This document shows positions 56,070 through 64,000 of a stretch of DNA of 64,000 bases, one piece after another (within the stretch, counting starts at the first letter, position 1; every line of letters begins with the position of its first letter). The translations under genes were made by a program, and so were the position numbers. A model generated the notes under the pieces. That model saw only the letters and a list, made by a program, of their open reading frames with translations. It had not been told where the DNA came from and did no database searches. Location of the stretch: positions 186,001 through 250,000 of the forward strand of contig JADJUF010000049.1 of assembly GCA_016717005.1 (NCBI GenBank), read 5' to 3'. This stretch comes from Myxococcales bacterium. GTDB lineage: Bacteria; Myxococcota_A; Polyangia; Haliangiales; Haliangiaceae.

Positions 56070-58223
56070 ATGAAGTTCCTCTGCGACCGTTGTAAGACTC
56101 GCTACGCGATCGCCGACGAGCGGGTCCGCGGCAAGATCCTGAAGATCCGCTGCAAGAACTGCTCGGCGGTCATCACCGTCCGCGAGGGGATGGACGACAG
56201 CGGCCCCGAGGCGCTGCGCTCGCCCATGCCGACCCAGCCGGCGCCGATCGGCAGCCCGCCGCCGCCGCCCGCCGCCGCCGCGGCCCCGGCCGGCGCGCCC
56301 CCGCCGGCCGCGCTCGACGAGGAGTGGTACGTCTCGAAGGACGGGCACCAGGAGGGGCCGTTCACGCTGACCGAGGCCCAGGCGTGGGTGGCCGCGCGCG
56401 GCGGTGACGAGGACCTCCACTGCTGGAACGAGGGCTTCGACGACTGGCTGCCGGTCGAGAAGGTCAGCCACTTTCGCGGCCTGCGCAGCGCGCCCCGGAC
56501 GCGCGCCGCGACCCGCCCCGGCGCGGTCAACGAGCCCGAGCCGCAGCCGCTGTTCGCCGCGACCCTGGCCGCGATGGAGGCCGAGGCCGCCGCCGACGCC
56601 GCCGCGGCGCCCCCGGCCGTGCCGACCAGCACGATGGCCGCGATCGCGCAGCTCCCGCCGGCGCGCGCGCCGGCGCCGTCGGCGTGGCGCGTGCCGACGC
56701 CGACCGAGCCCGCCCCGCCCGCGGCCGAGCCGTCGCGGCCCGCGACGCCTTCGACGCCCGCGGTCGGCGTCCCCGCGCTCCCCAGGGCCGGGACGCCCGC
56801 GGTCGGCGTGCCCGCGCTCCCCAGGGCCGGGACGCCCGCGGTCGGCGTGCCCGCGCTCCCCAAGACCCGCACCCCTGCGGTCGGCGTGCCCGCGCTGCCC
56901 AGGACCGGGACGCCCCTGGCCGGCGTGCCCGCGCTGCCCAGGACCGGGACGCCCCTGGCCGGCGTGCCCGCGCTGCCGCGGACGGCGACGCCGCCCGGCG
57001 GTGTCGGCCTCGGTCCTCAGCCCGCCGCGCCGGCCGCGGCCCACGCTCCGCCGGAGCTCGCGCCATCCGCGATCGAGCCAATCGCACCGACGCCGCGCGC
57101 GGCGTTGCCGACGCCGTTCGGTGGTGGGCGTCCCGTCGTCACGCCGGCGCCGAGCGCCGACGCACCCGCGCCCGCGCCGATGTTCGCGCCCGCACCCGCG
57201 CCCGCGCCGATGTTCGCCCCCGTGCCGGTCGCGCCCGCGCCCGCCGCCGCCCACGCCCGGTTCGATCACGGCGACGAGGTCGACGGCGCCGAGGATCTGC
57301 TCGAGGACGACGCGACCGCCAGCGGCCCGGCGCCGATCGACGAGGACGATCTCGACATCGGCGAGGTGTCCCGCGTCGTCCGGCTGGCCGACCTCATGGC
57401 GCCCGCGGCCGCGGCCCGCCCGGTCGCGCGCGCGGCGACCGCCTCGGTGCCGGCCATCGGCGGCACCGCGACCGTCAGCCAGGTCAGCCAGGTCAGCCAG
57501 GTCGGGCGCAGCACCGGCGCCAGCCCCGCGTTCGCGCCGGCCAGCGCGCCGGGCTTCGACGCCGAGACGCTCGCGGATCTCCCGCCGGTCGCGCCGCCGC
57601 CGCCCCGTCGTCACCACGGCCTGTACCTCGGCCTCGGCCTCGGTGCGATCGCGCTGATCGTGATCGCGGCCATCGTGCTGTCGGGCGGCAACGAGGACAC
57701 GAGCGGCAACGCCACGACCGGCGGCAACAACGACTTCTCGAACCTCGGCTACCGCCCCAACGATCCGCTGCGCCCGAGCGGCGGGACCGCCGGCACCGCC
57801 GATCCCGGGCCCGGCACCGCCAAGGTGCCGACCGGCTCGGGGAAGCGCCCGACCGGCTCCGGCAGCACCACCGGCACCGGCTCCGGCACCGCGGCGACCG
57901 TCAAGGTCGACGCCGGCGGTGCGTCGAACCCGAACCTGCGCGACCTGTCGCCCGATGACGTCTTCACGATGTCGGCGCGCATGGAGACCGGCACGCGCCG
58001 CTGCTACGAGCGCGCGATGAAGGCCGATCCGTTCCTGAAGGTCACCAAGATCAAGGCGACGATCACCGTCAGCGCCGCCGGCCCGGTCACCGAGGTGCGC
58101 CTGTCCGATCGCGCCGACCACCCGCTCGGCATCTGCCTGGCGGCGGCGATCAAGCGCTGGCCGTTCCCGCCGTCGAAGGACGGCATCGTCAGCGAGTTCG
58201 CGCTGGTGTTCGAGCAGAAGTAG
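56070..58223 (+). CDS. gltJ: GltJ/AgmX-like gliding-motility protein: zinc ribbon, GYF domain, TM helix, TonB-like C-terminus
   Basis: The 717-residue protein has the architecture of Myxococcus GltJ (AgmX): an MJ0042-type zinc ribbon with Cys5, Cys8, Cys28 and Cys31 (MKFLCDRCKTRYAIADERVR); a GYF_2 domain at ~86-135 (EEWYVSKDGHQEGPFTL ... CWNEGFDDWLPVEKV); a long Pro/Ala-rich cytoplasmic linker with six repeats of TPAVGVPALPRAG type at ~227-312; one TM helix at ~516-540; and a periplasmic C-terminal domain (VFTMSARMETGTRRCYERAM ... WPFPPSKDGIVSEFALVFEQ) of the AgmX/PglI TonB-like kind. In Myxococcus this protein couples cytoplasmic MglA/AglZ to the envelope gliding machine. The rest of a glt cluster is absent here, so the assignment rests on architecture. 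Confidence 0.8.
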   Translation: MKFLCDRCKTRYAIADERVRGKILKIRCKNCSAVITVREGMDDSGPEALRSPMPTQPAPIGSPPPPPAAAAAPAGAPPPAALDEEWYVSKDGHQEGPFTLTEAQAWVAARGGDEDLHCWNEGFDDWLPVEKVSHFRGLRSAPRTRAATRPGAVNEPEPQPLFAATLAAMEAEAAADAAAAPPAVPTSTMAAIAQLPPARAPAPSAWRVPTPTEPAPPAAEPSRPATPSTPAVGVPALPRAGTPAVGVPALPRAGTPAVGVPALPKTRTPAVGVPALPRTGTPLAGVPALPRTGTPLAGVPALPRTATPPGGVGLGPQPAAPAAAHAPPELAPSAIEPIAPTPRAALPTPFGGGRPVVTPAPSADAPAPAPMFAPAPAPAPMFAPVPVAPAPAAAHARFDHGDEVDGAEDLLEDDATASGPAPIDEDDLDIGEVSRVVRLADLMAPAAAARPVARAATASVPAIGGTATVSQVSQVSQVGRSTGASPAFAPASAPGFDAETLADLPPVAPPPPRRHHGLYLGLGLGAIALIVIAAIVLSGGNEDTSGNATTGGNNDFSNLGYRPNDPLRPSGGTAGTADPGPGTAKVPTGSGKRPTGSGSTTGTGSGTAATVKVDAGGASNPNLRDLSPDDVFTMSARMETGTRRCYERAMKADPFLKVTKIKATITVSAAGPVTEVRLSDRADHPLGICLAAAIKRWPFPPSKDGIVSEFALVFEQK

Positions 58224-58230
58224 CGGCGGC

Positions 58231-59364
58231 TCACGCGCTCGCGAGATCGACCACGACGTCGCGCAGGATCGCCGCGGCGGCCTCGACCTCGGCGCGGGTC
58301 GTGTCGAGCCCGAACGACAGCCGCACCATGCCCCAGGTGGTCGGCAGCCCGATCGCCGCGAGCGAGCCCGACGGCTTGGCCCCGGGCGTGGCGCAGGCCG
58401 AGCCCGACGACGCGATCACGCCGCGCGACGCCAGCACCTCGCGCAGGCCGTCGGCGCTGACCCGCGCGAACGCCAGGCTGACCACGTGCGGCGCGCGCGG
58501 GCCCGGCGCCAGCGCCCGCCACGGCACGCCGGTCGCCGCGGCCGCGTCGGTCAGCACCCGCGCGAACGCGCCCCAGCGGGCGGTGGCGTCGGGGCGGGCG
58601 GCGACCGCGCGCTCGACCGCGAGCCCGAGGCCGGCGGCGCCGGGCGCGTCCTGGGTGCCGGGCCGCAGCCCGCGCTGCTGCCCGCCGCCGCCGAACAGCG
58701 GCGCCAGCGCGCGCCCGTGCCGGAGCCACAGCGCGCCGGTGCCCTTGGGCCCGTGCAGCTTGTGGCCGGCGACGCCGAGGCTGTCGACCCCGAGCGCGCC
58801 GACGTCGATCGGGACCTTGCCGAGCCCCTGGGTCGCGTCGCAGTGGACGTGGCACCCGGCCGCGCGGGCGCGCACCGCCGCCGCCAGCGCGGCGATCGGC
58901 TGGACGGTGCCGAGCTCGTTGGACACCAGCATCACCGCGACCACGCGCGTCGTGGCGTCGACCAGCGCGGCGGTGGCATCGACGTCGATCACCCCGGCCT
59001 CGGTCGCCGGCGCCACCCGCACCGGCCAGCCGTCGCCCAGGAGCGCCGCCGAGGCCGCGACCGCCGGGTGCTCGAGCGCCGAGATCACGACCGCGCCCGG
59101 GCCGGCGGCGCGCGCCGCGCCCAGCACCGCCAGCGCGTTGCCCTCGGTGCCGCCCGAGGTCCACACCAGCTCGCCGGCCGCGCCGTCGGGGTCGCCCAGC
59201 GCCGCCAGCACCTGGCCGCGGGCGGTGGCGATGCGCCGCCGCGCCGCCGCGCCGAACGGGTGCGCCGCCGACGGGTTGCCGTAGTCGGTCCGCATGACCT
59301 CGGCCATCCGCGCGAGCACGGCCTCGTCGATCCGCGTCGACGCCGCGTTGTCCAGGTAGATCAT
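58231..59364 (-). CDS. Cysteine desulfurase, NifS/IscS type
   Basis: The 377-residue PLP enzyme opens MIYLDNAASTRIDEAVLARM, has the PLP-Lys202 in AGHKLHGPKGTGALW, the sulfur-accepting Cys324 in SSGSACATPG, and HCDATQGLGK and GGGQQRGLRPGTQD as family motifs. The Cys-loop is short and followed directly by TPGAKPSGSL, as in group I desulfurases. No iscU/iscA neighbours are present; the frataxin gene is 46 kb away. Start: ATG complementary to 59362-59364, 45 bp from divergent hemW. Confidence 0.93.
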   Translation of the reverse strand: MIYLDNAASTRIDEAVLARMAEVMRTDYGNPSAAHPFGAAARRRIATARGQVLAALGDPDGAAGELVWTSGGTEGNALAVLGAARAAGPGAVVISALEHPAVAASAALLGDGWPVRVAPATEAGVIDVDATAALVDATTRVVAVMLVSNELGTVQPIAALAAAVRARAAGCHVHCDATQGLGKVPIDVGALGVDSLGVAGHKLHGPKGTGALWLRHGRALAPLFGGGGQQRGLRPGTQDAPGAAGLGLAVERAVAARPDATARWGAFARVLTDAAAATGVPWRALAPGPRAPHVVSLAFARVSADGLREVLASRGVIASSGSACATPGAKPSGSLAAIGLPTTWGMVRLSFGLDTTRAEVEAAAAILRDVVVDLASA

Positions 59365-59409
59365 CGTCGGCAGTATGGCCCGGGCCCGGGCCGATGGCAT
59401 GATGCGGCG

Positions 59410-60525
59410 ATGGACGTCGGCGTCTACGTCCACTTCCCCTGGTGCCGGCGCCTGTGCCCGTACTGCGACTTCCCGGTCGTCGTCGCGGCCGGCGAGCCGC
59501 CGCACCGCGCGTACCTCGCGCTGGTGCTGGCCGAGCTGACGGCGCAAGCGCCGCGGTTCGCGGGCCGCGGGCTCGCGACGATCTATCTCGGCGGCGGCAC
59601 GCCGTCGTGGTGGGACCCGGCCTGCGTCGCCGAGCTGATCGCGGCGATCCGCGCGACCTTCCCGGGCGCGCCGACCGAGGTCACCGTCGAGGCCAACCCG
59701 ATCGACTGCACGCCCACGCGCATGGCCGCGTGGCGCGCCGCCGGCGTGACCCGCCTGTCGATCGGCGTGCAGTCGTGGGACGACGCCGAGCTGTCCGCGC
59801 TCGGGCGCGATCACCGCATGGGCGACGGCCCGGCCGCGATCGCCGGCGCCACCGCCGCCGGTTTCGGGTCGCTGTCGGCCGACGTCATCCTCGGCCCGCC
59901 CGGGATCGAGCCGCCGCCCGACGGCGCGGCCCCGGCCTCGGTCCACGCCGCCGCCGCCAGCGGCGTCGATCACCTGTCGGTCTACGAGCTGACGATCGAG
60001 GAGCGCACCGCGTTCGGCAAGCGCCACCGCGCCGGCCGGCTGCCGGTGCTGGGCGACGAGCAGCTGGCCGCGCTGTTCGAGGCCACCCACCACACGCTCA
60101 CCGCCGCCGGCTTCGAGCACTACGAGGTGTCGTCGTACGCCCGGCCGGGCCGGCGGGCGATCCACAACGCCCGGTACTGGGCCGGCGGCGAGTTCCTCGG
60201 CCTCGGCGTCGGCGCGGCGTCGTTCTGGCGCGATCCCGCCGGCGGCGGCGCTCGCTGGCACAACCACCGTGCGCTCGCGCGCTACCAGCGCCCCGACGAC
60301 CGGATCGCCGAGCACAGCCCGTGCGACGCCGCCGAGCTGGCCCGCGATCTGGTCTGGCTGGGCATGCGGACCAGCGACGGCGTGGCCCTGGCGGCGGCGG
60401 CGCCGGCGGTGGTGGCCTGGGCGACCGCGACCGGCCTGGCGACCGCGGCCGACGACCGGCTGCGCCCGACCCTGCGCGGCTTCCTGTTCGCCGACCAGCT
60501 GGCCGCCCGGATCACCAGCGGCTGA
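59410..60525 (+). CDS. hemW: Radical SAM heme chaperone HemW (HemN-like)
   Basis: The 371-residue protein has the cluster motif CRRLCPYCDF (CxxxCxxC), then YLGGGTPSWWDP, VTVEANPIDCTPTRMAAW, RLSIGVQSWDD and the closing YARPGRRAIHNARYWAGGEFLGLGVGAASF, which fits HemW rather than true coproporphyrinogen dehydrogenase (~450 aa). HemW inserts heme into client enzymes. Start: ATG at 59410, before MDVGVYVHFPWC. It is followed 39 bp later by hrcA, as in many bacteria where hemW, hrcA and heat-shock genes cluster. Confidence 0.93.
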   Translation: MDVGVYVHFPWCRRLCPYCDFPVVVAAGEPPHRAYLALVLAELTAQAPRFAGRGLATIYLGGGTPSWWDPACVAELIAAIRATFPGAPTEVTVEANPIDCTPTRMAAWRAAGVTRLSIGVQSWDDAELSALGRDHRMGDGPAAIAGATAAGFGSLSADVILGPPGIEPPPDGAAPASVHAAAASGVDHLSVYELTIEERTAFGKRHRAGRLPVLGDEQLAALFEATHHTLTAAGFEHYEVSSYARPGRRAIHNARYWAGGEFLGLGVGAASFWRDPAGGGARWHNHRALARYQRPDDRIAEHSPCDAAELARDLVWLGMRTSDGVALAAAAPAVVAWATATGLATAADDRLRPTLRGFLFADQLAARITSG

Positions 60526-60564
60526 TCGACGCGCAACCGTGTACACTGTCGTCGGGCCACAGCC

Positions 60565-61611
60565 ATGACATCGCCCGAGCTGTCGCGCCGCGCGCGCAAG
60601 ATCCTCCAGGCCGTCGTGGCCGAGTACCTCCACAGCGGCGACGCCGTGGGCTCGCGCACGGTCACGCGCCGCCACGAGATCGGCCTGTCGCCCGCCACCG
60701 TGCGCAACGTGATGGCCGACCTCGAGGAGATCGGCATGCTCGAACAGCGCCACACCTCGGCCGGGCGGGTCCCGACCGAGCAAGGGCTGCGGTTCTTCAT
60801 CCAGTCGCTGCTCAAGGTCCGGGGCCTGTCGCCCAAGGAGAAGGACGACATCCGGGCCCGCGTCACCGGGGCCTCGCCCGACGACGTGGTCCAGAACGCG
60901 TCGCGGCTGCTGTCGGAGCTGACCCAGCACGCCGCGATCATCGCCGCGCCCGATCCCCAGGTCACGCGCATGAGCCACATCGAGTTCGTGCCGATCCGGA
61001 CCGGCAAGCTGCTCGCGGTGCTGGTCGGCACCGACGGCCGGGTCGAGAACCGCGTCGTCTCGGTCACCGAGCCGATCGACGTGGCCCGGCTCGATCGCAT
61101 CCACAACTACCTGTCGACGCTGCTGGCCGGGCTGACCCTCGACGAGGCCCGCGGCCGGGTCGAGCGCGAGCTGGCCGACGCCAAGCACGTCTTCGACGGC
61201 GAGGTCGCCGCCGCGCTGCGCCTGGGCCGCACGCTGTTCGCGGCCGAGCCGGCGCGCCCGGCCGATCTCGTGGTCTCGGGCCAGGCCAACCTGGTCGACC
61301 CGCGCAGCGCCGACCCCGATCACCTCGATCGCATGCGCCACCTGCTGCGCACGCTCGAGGACAAGGAGGTGCTGTTGCAGCTCCTCGACCGCACCCGCAC
61401 CGCCGAGGGCATCCAGGTCTTCCTCGGCGCCGAGACCGCCCACGCGGCCCTGTCGGACTCGTCGGTGGTGGCGGTGTCGTACGGCCCCGGCGAGCACCCG
61501 CTGGGCGCGATCGCGATCATCGGGCCGATGCGCATGAACTACGGCAAGGTCATGAGCGTGGTCGACTTCACCGCCGACCTGCTCAGCCAGCTGTTGATCG
61601 ACGAGGGCTGA
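60565..61611 (+). CDS. hrcA: Heat-inducible transcription repressor HrcA
   Basis: The 348-residue protein has the N-terminal winged helix (LSRRARKILQAVVAEYLHSG, SPATVRNVMADLEEIGMLEQ, HTSAGRVPTEQGLRFF) and a C-terminal GAF-like dimerisation domain (FVPIRTGKLLAVLVGTDGRV ... GPMRMNYGKVMSVVDF). HrcA represses groE/dnaK operons at CIRCE elements; I find no CIRCE inverted repeat in front of it and no chaperone genes nearby. A TACACT (60542-60547) 17 bp before the start may be a -10. Confidence 0.96.
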   Translation: MTSPELSRRARKILQAVVAEYLHSGDAVGSRTVTRRHEIGLSPATVRNVMADLEEIGMLEQRHTSAGRVPTEQGLRFFIQSLLKVRGLSPKEKDDIRARVTGASPDDVVQNASRLLSELTQHAAIIAAPDPQVTRMSHIEFVPIRTGKLLAVLVGTDGRVENRVVSVTEPIDVARLDRIHNYLSTLLAGLTLDEARGRVERELADAKHVFDGEVAAALRLGRTLFAAEPARPADLVVSGQANLVDPRSADPDHLDRMRHLLRTLEDKEVLLQLLDRTRTAEGIQVFLGAETAHAALSDSSVVAVSYGPGEHPLGAIAIIGPMRMNYGKVMSVVDFTADLLSQLLIDEG

Positions 61612-61689
61612 CCCGGCGACGGCCCCGGGCCGCGCGGCCCCGAGCGGCCCGGCGGTCGGCGACCTGGGCCGGCGTGCTAGGCTGCGCCG

Positions 61690-61992
61690 GTGCCGCTCCT
61701 GCGCCTGCTGCTCGTCGTGCTGGCGCTGGTGAACCTCGGCGGCCTGGCGAGCGCGGTCGAGGCGTCGTGCGACGGGGCCTGCGCGGACGAGCCGTGCGAC
61801 GACGGCGCCTGTCCGCCGCTGTGCGCGAGCTGCGCCTGCGCGCGCCTGCCGATCGCCGCGAGCACGGCCCCGGCGACCGCGGTCGCGCCGCCGCCGATCG
61901 ACCTGCGCACGCTCACGTTCCCGACCGAGTCCGAGCCGAGCGCCCCGGAGCCGCAAGAGATCCTGCGGGTCCCGATCACGCGCGCTGGCTGA
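61690..61992 (+). CDS. Small exported Cys-rich protein, 100 aa
   Basis: From a GTG at 61690: a signal peptide (LLRLLLVVLALVNLGGLASA) and a block with nine Cys (SCDGACADEPCDDGACPPLC, then ASCACARLP), then a Pro/Thr-rich tail. Placed 100 bp before a TolC-like gene and a His-rich RND adaptor, it may bind a metal in the periplasm. No known family recognised. Confidence 0.65.
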   Translation: MPLLRLLLVVLALVNLGGLASAVEASCDGACADEPCDDGACPPLCASCACARLPIAASTAPATAVAPPPIDLRTLTFPTESEPSAPEPQEILRVPITRAG

Positions 61993-62094
61993 GTTCACCC
62001 GATCCGGTCGACCTGCATCGGCGGCGGAGCCTTCCGCGCGCCCGAGGAGTGCTATGCCCCCGTCCCCTTCGCGCGGCTGATCGCCGCCGCGCTC

Positions 62095-63273
62095 ATGCTG
62101 TCTACGGCACCCGCCCGTGGCGACGAGGTCGTGGTCGATCTCGCCGCCGCGCTGGCCCGGGCCGCCACCGATGGACCGACGATGATCGCCGCGCGCGGCC
62201 ACACCGTCGAGGCCGAGGCCACGCGGGTCGGCGCCCGGGTCCGCGCCGCCAACCCGGCGCTCGCGATCGCCGTCGGCCCTCGGTTCGCCGACGCCGCCAC
62301 GGTCGACCTGCACCTCGAGCTGGCCCAGCCGATCAGCAGCGGCGCGCCGCGCCGCGCCCGCCTGGCCCTGGCCGCCGCCGCGATCGCCCACGCCGCCGCC
62401 GAGGCCGACGAGGTCGCGCGCGCGGCGCAGCGGGCGACCGCCCGGGCCTTCGTCGACGCGCTCTACGCCGAGCGCCTGGTCGCGACGCTGGCCGACGCCG
62501 CCGCGCTGGCCGAGCGCGCCGCCACGGTCGCCGCCCGCCGCCGCGCCGCCGGCGACGCCACCGATCTCGACGTCGATCGGGCCCAGATCGCGGTCGGCCG
62601 CGCCCGAGCCGCGGGCCGCGCCGCCGAGGTCGAGCGGGCGCGCACGCTGGGCGAGCTGGCCGGGCTGATCGGCCTGTCCGCCGCCGACGCGCTGACGGTG
62701 ATCGGCGCGCTCGAGGTCGACCCGCCGCTGGCGCTGGCGGCGCTCGAGGCCGCGGTCGACGCGCGCCCCGAGCTGCGCCGGCTCGACGCCGAGGCCGCGC
62801 TGGCCCACGCCGAGGCGCGCCTGGCCCACGCCGACGCGCGGCCCGGGGTCGAACTGTCGCTGGCCTACGATCGCGAGGCCGACGAGCAGCGGGTGCTGGG
62901 CGGCGTGCGCATCACCTGGCCGTTGTGGGATCGGGGCCAGGGCCCGGCGGCGATCGCCGCCGCCCGCGCCACGCGGGTCGCCGCCGAGCGCGCCGCCGCG
63001 GCCCGGGCGGCCCGGCGTGAGGTCGCCGACGCGTTCGCGGTCTACCAGCGCGCGCGCGCCGCGGTCGCCGGCTTCGAGGCCGACGTGCTGCCGGCGCTCG
63101 ACGACGGCGAGGCGCTCCTGACCCGCGGCGTCGAAACTGGCACGTTGACCATCACCGACTCCCTGGCGGCGCGGCAGGAGCTGCTCGACGGCCGCCGCGC
63201 GTACCTCGAGCACCTCCGCGACCGCGCCCAGGCGCGCGTCGCCGCGCTGCTCACCGCCGGGGTGACGCCGTGA
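62095..63273 (+). CDS. TolC-family outer-membrane efflux protein
   Basis: The 392-residue protein is a helical TolC/CusC-type channel: repeated coiled-coil helices (AQRATARAFVDALYAERLVA, AERAATVAARRRAAGDATDL, LDVDRAQIAVGRARAAGRAA) and the internal duplication beginning LEAAVDARPELRRLDAEAAL. The ATG at 62095 (MLSTAPARGD) leaves only a stub of a signal peptide. The upstream codons in frame read FARLIAAAL before it but lack an ATG/GTG/TTG, while an ATG at 62054 is one base out of frame. Its stop overlaps the next GTG (GTGA). It should form the outer channel of the tripartite pump. Confidence 0.88.
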   Translation: MLSTAPARGDEVVVDLAAALARAATDGPTMIAARGHTVEAEATRVGARVRAANPALAIAVGPRFADAATVDLHLELAQPISSGAPRRARLALAAAAIAHAAAEADEVARAAQRATARAFVDALYAERLVATLADAAALAERAATVAARRRAAGDATDLDVDRAQIAVGRARAAGRAAEVERARTLGELAGLIGLSAADALTVIGALEVDPPLALAALEAAVDARPELRRLDAEAALAHAEARLAHADARPGVELSLAYDREADEQRVLGGVRITWPLWDRGQGPAAIAAARATRVAAERAAAARAARREVADAFAVYQRARAAVAGFEADVLPALDDGEALLTRGVETGTLTITDSLAARQELLDGRRAYLEHLRDRAQARVAALLTAGVTP

Positions 63274-64000
63274 GGCCCGCGACCCTGGTGGCGCTGCTGG
63301 CGCTCGCGGCGTGCGGTGACCGCGAGCGCGCCGCGCCCGCCGGCCACGCCGATCACCACGACGACCCCGGCGCGGCCGATCCGCACGCCGACGGCGATCA
63401 CCCGGCGGCGCCCGACCGCGTCGAGATCGCGCCCGAGATGCGCCGCGATCTGCGGGTCACCACCGCACGGGCCGAGGCCCGCCCCGCCGGCGAGCAGGTG
63501 GCGGCGCTCGGCGAGCTTCAGGTCAACCAGGACGCGTACGCCGAGGTCGCTGCGCCGGCGCCGGCGCGGGTGGTCAAGGTCCTGGCCCGGGCCGGCGACG
63601 AGGTCGCGCTGGGCCAGCCGCTGGTCGAGCTGTACAGCGCCGACGCCGGCCTGACCCGGGCCGAGGCCCAGGCCGCGGCGGCGCGGGTCACCGTCGCCCG
63701 CGGCAACCTCGCGCGGCTGCGCGGGCTGGCCGCCGAGCGGCTGGTCACCGAGCGCGAGGTGCTCGAGGCCGAGGCCGCGCTCACCACCGCGACCGCCGAC
63801 GCCCAGGTCGCGACCGCGGCGGCCCGAGCCTACGCCGGCGCCCGCGGCGGCGCCGGCCTGGTGCTGCGCGCGCCGGTGGCCGGCACGGTGATCGCGCGCG
63901 ACGTGGTGATCGGCCAGCTGGCCGATCCGACGCGCACCCTGTACCGCATCGGCGATCTGTCGACGCTGTGGCTGGTCGCGCACGTGTTCGAGCGCGACGC
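63270..64000 (+). CDS. RND efflux periplasmic adaptor (CusB/CzcB-like), 5' part only
   Basis: The gene starts at the GTG overlapping the TolC stop and runs off the right edge (243 residues seen). It has a lipoprotein signal (VRPATLVALLALAACGD), a His/Asp-rich stretch (HADHHDDPGAADPHADGDHP) typical of metal-pump adaptors, then the HlyD/lipoyl core: VAALGELQVNQDAYAEVAAP, VLARAGDEVALGQPLVELYS, a coiled-coil hairpin, and VLRAPVAGTVIARDVVIGQL. The His cluster and the Cys-rich gene upstream suggest Cu/Ag, Zn or Co efflux; the inner pump must lie beyond the window. Confidence 0.88.
   Translation, partial: MRPATLVALLALAACGDRERAAPAGHADHHDDPGAADPHADGDHPAAPDRVEIAPEMRRDLRVTTARAEARPAGEQVAALGELQVNQDAYAEVAAPAPARVVKVLARAGDEVALGQPLVELYSADAGLTRAEAQAAAARVTVARGNLARLRGLAAERLVTEREVLEAEAALTTATADAQVATAAARAYAGARGGAGLVLRAPVAGTVIARDVVIGQLADPTRTLYRIGDLSTLWLVAHVFERD

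Noticed and set aside
60526..60564. CIRCE operator upstream of hrcA
   Set aside because: The TTAGCACTC-N9-GAGTGCTAA pattern is not present in the 39-bp gap or nearby.
61993..62094. Cobalamin or metal riboswitch before the TolC-like gene
   Set aside because: The 100-bp leader is GC-rich but lacks any conserved riboswitch core I know.
58231..63213. A 1660-codon minus-strand frame running through hemW, hrcA and the TolC gene
   Set aside because: Only its last 377 codons (cysteine desulfurase) are real. The rest is antisense to well-identified genes and has Arg/Ala/Gly-biased composition.

Overview
The window is very GC-rich (roughly three quarters G+C by eye), has strong G/C preference at third codon positions, and is dense with short lipoproteins, eukaryote-like Ser/Thr kinases, a PP2C phosphatase, TSP3/OmpA and papain-like surface proteins, and a GltJ/AgmX-like gliding-motility protein. 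Together these point to a myxobacterium (Myxococcota, delta-proteobacterial lineage). No rRNA, tRNA or CRISPR array was seen. The gene at the left edge (a lipoprotein) and the one at the right edge (an RND efflux adaptor) are cut by the window.

Layout. 0-13.5 kb: adhesin-like DUF2807 protein, transhydrogenase pntAB, a secreted papain-family protease, peroxiredoxin and Old Yellow Enzyme, an operon of frataxin (cyaY) with two lipoproteins, and a divergent Ser/Thr kinase. 13.5-18.35 kb: a repeat island whose only intact gene is a REP-associated tyrosine transposase (RAYT). It holds a ~300-bp tandem repeat, a decayed 5' copy of the transposase, ~0.9 kb of G-quadruplex-type GGC/GTC repeats, a ~520-bp imperfect palindrome, about twenty 33-bp repeats, and a 60/64-bp array. 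18.35-24.1 kb (minus strand): envelope proteins (poly-Gly TPR/barrel protein, OmpA-TSP3, DUF4398 lipoprotein), a membrane protein and a glycosyltransferase with an apparent frameshift. 24.1-33.6 kb: small proteins, ApbE, TPR protein, double-GNAT protein, a hicA remnant beside an orphan hicB, PAP2 phosphatase coupled to RsmB, and glutamate dehydrogenase with a clear terminator.

33.6-48 kb: ribF, dapA-dapB, M28 peptidase, an outer-membrane protein, a SWIM-SNF2 helicase, lgt with a long charged tail, a ThDP enzyme, and a protein with two thioredoxin-like domains. 48-64 kb: a PP2C-cyclic-nucleotide-binding fusion, thioesterase and hydrolase, histone-deacetylase-like enzyme coupled to a second kinase, lipoprotein, GltJ-like protein, cysteine desulfurase, HemW, HrcA, and the start of a metal-type RND efflux operon (Cys-rich small protein, TolC-like protein, His-rich adaptor).

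Genes are mostly in short co-directional runs. Seven neighbouring pairs share the same four-base GTGA stop/start overlap, so translational coupling from GTG starts is a recurring habit here. The best candidate for undescribed biology is the 13.5-18.35 kb repeat island. The most informative single genes are the GltJ-like protein, the PP2C-CNB fusion and the stand-alone S8-propeptide-like lipoprotein next to frataxin.
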